Assembly (NCBI RefSeq): GCF_003259835.1
Contig: NZ_QLMI01000007.1
Location: 1-64,000, forward strand
Reading direction: 5' to 3'
DNA: 64,000 nucleotides
Source: Flavobacterium aquaticum
GTDB lineage: Bacteria; Bacteroidota; Bacteroidia; Flavobacteriales; Flavobacteriaceae
Each line of letters opens with the position of its first letter. Position 1 is the first letter of the stretch. Made by a program: the position numbers and the translations under genes. The notes below the pieces were generated by a model. It did no database searches. It was not told the origin of the DNA and was given only the letters and a program-made list of their open reading frames with translations. This document shows, in pieces, positions 62,865-64,000 of this stretch.

Positions 62865-63551
62865 CTATAAATTTAAAAGTTCTTCTTTCACAATTTTCAT
62901 TCCTTCAACTGCGGTTAGTGGTAAAACTTTCAACTCATTTGGTAAATCATAAATCGTGGCTGGATTTGGATCGATATAATACACGGGAACATTTTGATTC
63001 ACATAATTCATCAATCCTGCTGCAGGATATACTTGTAAAGAAGTTCCGATAATGATTAAAATATCAGCGGTTTCTACGATATCAATAGCATGTTCAATCA
63101 TAGGAACATCTTCGCCAAACCAAACAATGTGAGGACGTAATTGATTGCCTTCTAAATCGAAATCGCCTAAATTTAAATCGTGTTTCCAGTCGATTACGAA
63201 GTTTTCGTTTGAAATGCTTCTCACTTTTAATAATTCACCATGTAGATGAATCACTTTATTGCTTCCAGCTCTTTCGTGTAAATCGTCAACGTTTTGGGTT
63301 ATGATGTGAATGTCGAAATGTGCTTCTAATTCGGCTAGAATTTCGTGGGCTTTGTTGGGTATAACTGTTAAAAGTTGGGCTCTTCTTTTGTTGTAAAAGT
63401 CCAATACTAATTCGGCATTTTTCTTCCAACCAATTGGCGAAGCTACTTCCATTATGTCATGACCTTCCCACAAGCCATCAGCATCTCGGAATGTTTTAAT
63501 TCCGCTTTCGGCACTAATTCCAGCACCTGTTAGTACTACAATTTTTTTCAT
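62865..63551 (-). CDS. NAD-dependent protein deacylase (sirtuin, class III) without zinc cysteines
   Basis: The Sir2 core is clear: GAGISAESGIKTFRDADGLW at the N-terminus, TQNVDDLHERAG (near residues 85-96) and the catalytic His in HLHG (His104). Tyr53 and Arg56 (FYNKRR) are the pair that marks desuccinylase/demalonylase sirtuins, as in E. coli CobB. Unlike most sirtuins, the protein has no cysteine at all, so the usual Cys4 zinc site is absent; the stretch after HLHG is replaced by an acidic segment. Substrate specificity is inferred from the Tyr/Arg pair only. It is 228 residues and cytosolic. Confidence 0.82.
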   Translation of the reverse strand: MKKIVVLTGAGISAESGIKTFRDADGLWEGHDIMEVASPIGWKKNAELVLDFYNKRRAQLLTVIPNKAHEILAELEAHFDIHIITQNVDDLHERAGSNKVIHLHGELLKVRSISNENFVIDWKHDLNLGDFDLEGNQLRPHIVWFGEDVPMIEHAIDIVETADILIIIGTSLQVYPAAGLMNYVNQNVPVYYIDPNPATIYDLPNELKVLPLTAVEGMKIVKEELLNL

Positions 63552-63574
63552 TTTTCTTTTGCAATTTTAAAAAA

Positions 63575-63599
63575 CAAATGCGCCATAAAGACGCATTTG
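63575..63599 (-). terminator. Terminator of the anti-sigma gene
   Basis: CAAATGCG (63575-63582) pairs with CGCATTTG (63592-63599); the leftward strand continues into six T, between the anti-sigma stop and the sirtuin start. Confidence 0.82.
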
Positions 63600-63603
63600 A
63601 ATA

Positions 63604-64000
63604 TTATACTTTTCCTAAGGTATAGAGTTGTTCCATTGTTGGTCCGGCACTTCCGCCAGCTGGTTCTAATGTAATTCCGAAGGCTTGTGCTTCGTTTGCG
63701 TTTTCTACTTTAATTACTTTCGTTGTACTTGTAGCATACGAATCAAGCAATCCAATACTTGTAGGGGTTAAAACAGGTTCTAATTTTAATGCCCATACTT
63801 GGTACACCATTCCTTCAGGAGGAGTTGGTAATCCAGAAGCATCAATGTATACTTCTTTTGTGTTTTTGTTGTAATATGCTTTTGCATAAGCGTTTGGTGC
63901 TACTTGTTGTCCTGCTAAAGCAACGGCAATGTTACTTGTATCTCTTAAAATGGCTAAAACTTCTTCAGATTCTTTTTTCTTCAATTCTAAATCCACAACC
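63604..64000 (-). CDS. Anti-sigma factor, RskA-type C-terminal domain (5' end cut by window)
   Basis: Only the C-terminal 132 residues or so are in the window; the frame runs off the right edge, so the upstream N-terminus and membrane helix are not seen. The visible part is the extracytoplasmic domain of the anti-sigma-K type: VYQVWALKL, IGLLDSY and AFGITLEPAGGSAGPTMEQLYTLGKV at the end. These proteins hold an ECF sigma factor inactive at the membrane, and the cognate sigma gene should lie just beyond the right edge. A terminator follows the stop. Confidence 0.8.
   Translation of the reverse strand, partial: VVDLELKKKESEEVLAILRDTSNIAVALAGQQVAPNAYAKAYYNKNTKEVYIDASGLPTPPEGMVYQVWALKLEPVLTPTSIGLLDSYATSTTKVIKVENANEAQAFGITLEPAGGSAGPTMEQLYTLGKV

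Overview
The window looks like chromosomal DNA from a Flavobacteriaceae bacterium, most likely Flavobacterium or a close relative. The sequence is AT-rich, and many genes have the Bacteroidetes -7 promoter box TAnnTTTG. There are three TonB-dependent receptors, a very large secreted protein with a type IX secretion sorting tail, several lipoproteins, a TonB-receptor/DUF4249 pair and a monomeric isocitrate dehydrogenase. No rRNA, tRNA, CRISPR array, integrase or transposase was seen. No gene-free stretch exceeds 300 bases.

Layout. 0.1-2.8 kb: a tight leftward operon running msrB (exported), DinB-like, NRDE/TANGO2-like and ATP-grasp. 2.8-9.5 kb: a DUF4268 gene, a Nudix hydrolase, an acyltransferase with altered motifs, an ECF sigma factor with a co-transcribed four-helix membrane protein and a TraB/GumN protein, NDH-2 and a DUF3810 protein. 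9.5-18.2 kb is the accessory part: a MntA/HepT-type pair with a one-base frameshift in HepT, pepD, an AbiH gene, a siderophore-receptor operon, and a 737-residue protein with an N-terminal PD-(D/E)XK-like motif. 18.4-22.1 kb: a second siderophore-receptor operon (receptor, PepSY, DUF6686-like). 22.3-32.8 kb: housekeeping genes (prfA, pyrF, uvrB, thiamine pyrophosphokinase) with small conserved proteins between them. 32.8-36.9 kb: the TonB-receptor/DUF4249 pair and a secreted protein. 36.9-44.9 kb: isocitrate dehydrogenase, the 1402-residue T9SS protein, rplS and trmD. 45-50 kb: a cyclophilin-FKBP fusion, a cytochrome c lipoprotein, a GreA/B-family gene and an FMN-binding glutamate synthase-like gene. 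50-57 kb: a thioredoxin-like protein, pyrD, HMG-CoA lyase, a P-type ATPase and guaB. 57-64 kb: a CAP protein, a CPA2 antiporter, a polysaccharide deacetylase lipoprotein, a polyvalent-protein-type kinase, purB, a sirtuin and the 3' part of an anti-sigma gene cut by the window edge.

How the parts fit. The two iron operons carry the same regulatory cassette: two AT-rich 23-bp near-palindromes 61 bp apart, flanking an identical -33/-7 promoter, so co-regulation by one iron or redox regulator is the simplest reading. The AbiH gene and the nuclease-like gene share a nearly identical 27-bp promoter-proximal sequence, which suggests one regulator or a common origin for two putative defence genes. 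De novo nucleotide synthesis is represented by pyrF, pyrD, purB and guaB, scattered rather than in an operon.

The strongest leads for something undescribed are the nuclease-like protein with its shared promoter, the duplicated iron-regulatory cassette, and a possible structured or pseudoknotted RNA between the thioredoxin-like gene and the glutamate synthase-like gene. All functional calls rest on reading motifs by eye; no database search was run.
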